Shown here piece by piece: positions 24,815 through 24,900 of a stretch of DNA of 24,900 nucleotides. A program made the translations under genes and the position numbers. Within the stretch, counting starts at the first letter, position 1, and each line of letters begins with the position of its first letter. This DNA comes from Chrysiogenia bacterium (GTDB taxonomy: Bacteria; JAGRBM01). Under the pieces are notes generated by a model. That model saw nothing but the letters and a program-made list of their open reading frames with translations, did not search any database and was not told where the DNA came from. The DNA lies in the NCBI GenBank assembly GCA_020434085.1, contig JAGRBM010000571.1, positions 1 to 24,900 of the forward strand. The letters run 5' to 3'.

Positions 24815-24900
24815 ATGGGATTCATTGACGGGCACCTGCTCACCTTGATCACCTTCCTCCCCCTGATGGGCGCGGTCGTCGTGCTGTGCATGCCGAACGA
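24815..24900 (+). CDS. nuoM: Complex I subunit M, 5' end only
   Basis: The ATG at 24815 follows GAAGAGG and opens a frame that runs off the window. The visible 28 residues include LLTLITFLPLMGAVVVLCM. This matches the first membrane helix of NuoM, the second antiporter-like proton-pumping subunit, and the position right after nuoL agrees. The rest of the gene lies outside. Confidence 0.85.
   Translation, partial: MGFIDGHLLTLITFLPLMGAVVVLCMPN

Overview
The window is a GC-rich bacterial chromosome segment from a Gram-negative organism. YidC has a large periplasmic domain, complex I is a bacterial nuo type, and one protein carries paired GYF-like domains with an acidic linker. This mix is most like Deltaproteobacteria in the broad sense (Myxococcota, Desulfobacterota and relatives). 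That placement is inference from gene style; there is no rRNA or other marker to settle it. No tRNA, rRNA, CRISPR array, insertion sequence or phage gene was found.

Layout. Positions 1-369 hold the 3' end of a transglutaminase-like gene. A D-aminoacylase-family amidohydrolase (481-2211, +) follows, with a plausible promoter and a palindrome in front of it. It converges on a MASE1 hybrid histidine kinase (2208-4469, -), and the two stop codons share one CTAG. A minus-strand operon of three paralogous radical SAM proteins of the B12-binding (BchE-like) type fills 4574-10014. They share the same C-terminal beta-sandwich-like domain and end in a clear terminator. This cassette is the least explained part of the window. 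A roughly 390-base divergent control region separates it from the plus-strand rpmH-rnpA-yidD-yidC-jag cluster (10406-14181), which makes ribosomal protein L34, the RNase P protein, two membrane-protein insertion factors and an RNA-binding protein. A GYF-like acidic protein follows, then a bidirectional terminator and a convergent exported cyclophilin (15250-15900, -).

From 16383 to the right edge runs a complex I operon, nuoA-B-C-D-H-I-J-K-L-M (nuoM is cut by the edge). It starts behind a good TTGACA promoter. The NADH-oxidising module nuoE/F/G is absent between nuoD and nuoH. NuoH has an insertion with about two extra membrane helices, and NuoL has a histidine-rich insertion between its first two helices. 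The operon therefore encodes the membrane proton-pumping arm and the quinone/Fe-S connecting module. Its electron donor must come from genes elsewhere or from a different partner.

Second-look items: the three-gene radical SAM cassette and its shared C-terminal domain; the EFG-less complex I with altered NuoH and NuoL; the amidohydrolase lacking recognisable histidine motifs of its family; and several RNA hairpins in leaders and gaps.
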